The notes under the pieces are model-generated. The model saw only the letters and a list, made by a program, of their open reading frames with translations, searched no databases and was not told the origin of the DNA. A program made the translations under genes and the position numbers. Below, piece after piece: positions 63,228 through 64,000 of a stretch of DNA of 64,000 nucleotides; the stretch's first letter is position 1, and every line of letters starts with the position of its first letter. The DNA is from Warburgia ugandensis (taxonomy: Eukaryota; Streptophyta; Magnoliopsida; Canellales; Canellaceae): NCBI GenBank assembly GCA_035236585.1, contig CP141128.1, positions 22,907,618-22,971,617 of the forward strand, written 5' to 3'.

Positions 63228-64000
63228 TGTGACGACCCGGGTTTTCTCATGCATTTTTAAATGAAAAATCTAAATTCCTAAGGTGGGATCCCGATTTTAA
63301 AAACAAAACATTTTATGAAAACCATGCAATGCAACAGAAAATCATTTGTTTTAAACTCATTTTGAAAACCCCGAGTGTCATTTGCCTTCACAATAATCAA
63401 AGTAGTTTTTGAAAAACTTCAGAAATCATAAATGTTTTTCCCCAGGTCTATCCAGTCACAACACACAGCCCAATTGTAAACAAATACAAATACATGTCCA
63501 AAGGGTAAAGAGTTTACTTACATGTATAATTGTCTCCTGTTTGATTCACTTGCTCATAGCACTAGTATCTCCTGAGGCGTCTTCTATTTCTGAGTGGAAC
63601 TATCATGAAAAATGTTAAGGATAGGGTGAGTATATACTATACTCAGTAGGAGTCTATCACTATTAGTTTTATAATGCATGCTATGTTTAAAATCATATGC
63701 TTTTTAAAACATGTGCATGTTCAATCAATCATGTTCTATATCGATATCAAAAACCATTGTCAAATTAGAATACTAACGACTTAAAGAAATAGCATAATCC
63801 AAGTCGAAAGTATCATATAACATAAACATAATGACATGCATAAGATGCTCAACTGAATCCAACTCATGGATATATGGTATGGTCGACCAACCTCATGTCA
63901 TGGCATATGCAATGCAAGTAAATCCACGAAACCATAGGGTCCAACTATGCCCACGACCTCGCCGCCGTGTGGTCCCCGGGTACCTGAGGACACACGGTCA
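63228..64000 (-). mobile_element. Element F: B/E-family LTR, continues past the window
   Basis: On the plus strand it begins TGTGACGACCCGGGTTTTCT, the same edge as element B at 708, and aligns with B to the window end. It contains the acceptor side of the putative leader intron near 63612. Whether it is a solo LTR or the edge of a full element cannot be seen. Confidence 0.88.

Overview
The window looks like repeat-filled nuclear DNA from a plant, most likely a flowering plant. It holds plant-type Ty3/gypsy LTR retroelements primed by initiator tRNA-Met, an RTE-type LINE, and a CACTA (En/Spm) DNA transposon whose two proteins match plant TNP2 and TNP1/Transposase_24 families. The sequence is AT-rich and almost every long stretch can be assigned to a mobile element or dispersed repeat. 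I see no intact host gene, no tRNA or rRNA gene and no CRISPR. The species cannot be named from this window.

Left part (1-15494). An old minus-strand gypsy element (A, from beyond the left edge to 12951) carries reverse transcriptase, protease, gag, primer site and a 4.5-kb LTR. It is split by a younger minus-strand element B (708-6737) with two 1.9-kb LTRs and a 2.2-kb non-coding interior. Right of A lie a fragment of a related LTR in the other orientation (12952-13450) and a 3'-truncated RTE LINE (13715-15494) with a repeated 5' leader.

Middle part (15495-32281). An unclassified dispersed repeat, R (16200-18909 and 31323-32281), was opened by a solo LTR (18910-31322). That LTR was itself opened by gypsy element C (19845-29176), which has two LTRs of about 4 kb around little more than gag.

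Right part (32282-64000). A 26.7-kb CACTA element (32282-58938) has matching TIRs, an AAA target duplication, dense subterminal repeats, a decayed TNP2 transposase gene and a decayed second gene combining Transposase_24, TNP1-like and Ulp1-like domains. Its centre holds gypsy/Tekay-like element D (40634-52843), whose 3' LTR holds solo LTR E (48368-51038). After the CACTA element come two inverted copies of an R-related unit (58942-60905 and 61325-63227) and another B/E-family LTR (F, 63228 to the edge).

The layers give an order of events: R, then CACTA, then D, then E; R, then the outer solo LTR, then C; the oldest LTR fragment, then A, then B. LTR pairs of B, C and D differ by roughly 5-7% in stretches compared by eye, so these insertions are a few million years old at rates commonly used for plants. 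The most interesting signal is a module of about 915 bp with sharp GT...AG edges. It sits inside the LTRs of two families (B/E and D) whose adjoining LTR sequences do not match, and it looks like a leader intron that has stayed the same while its surroundings changed.
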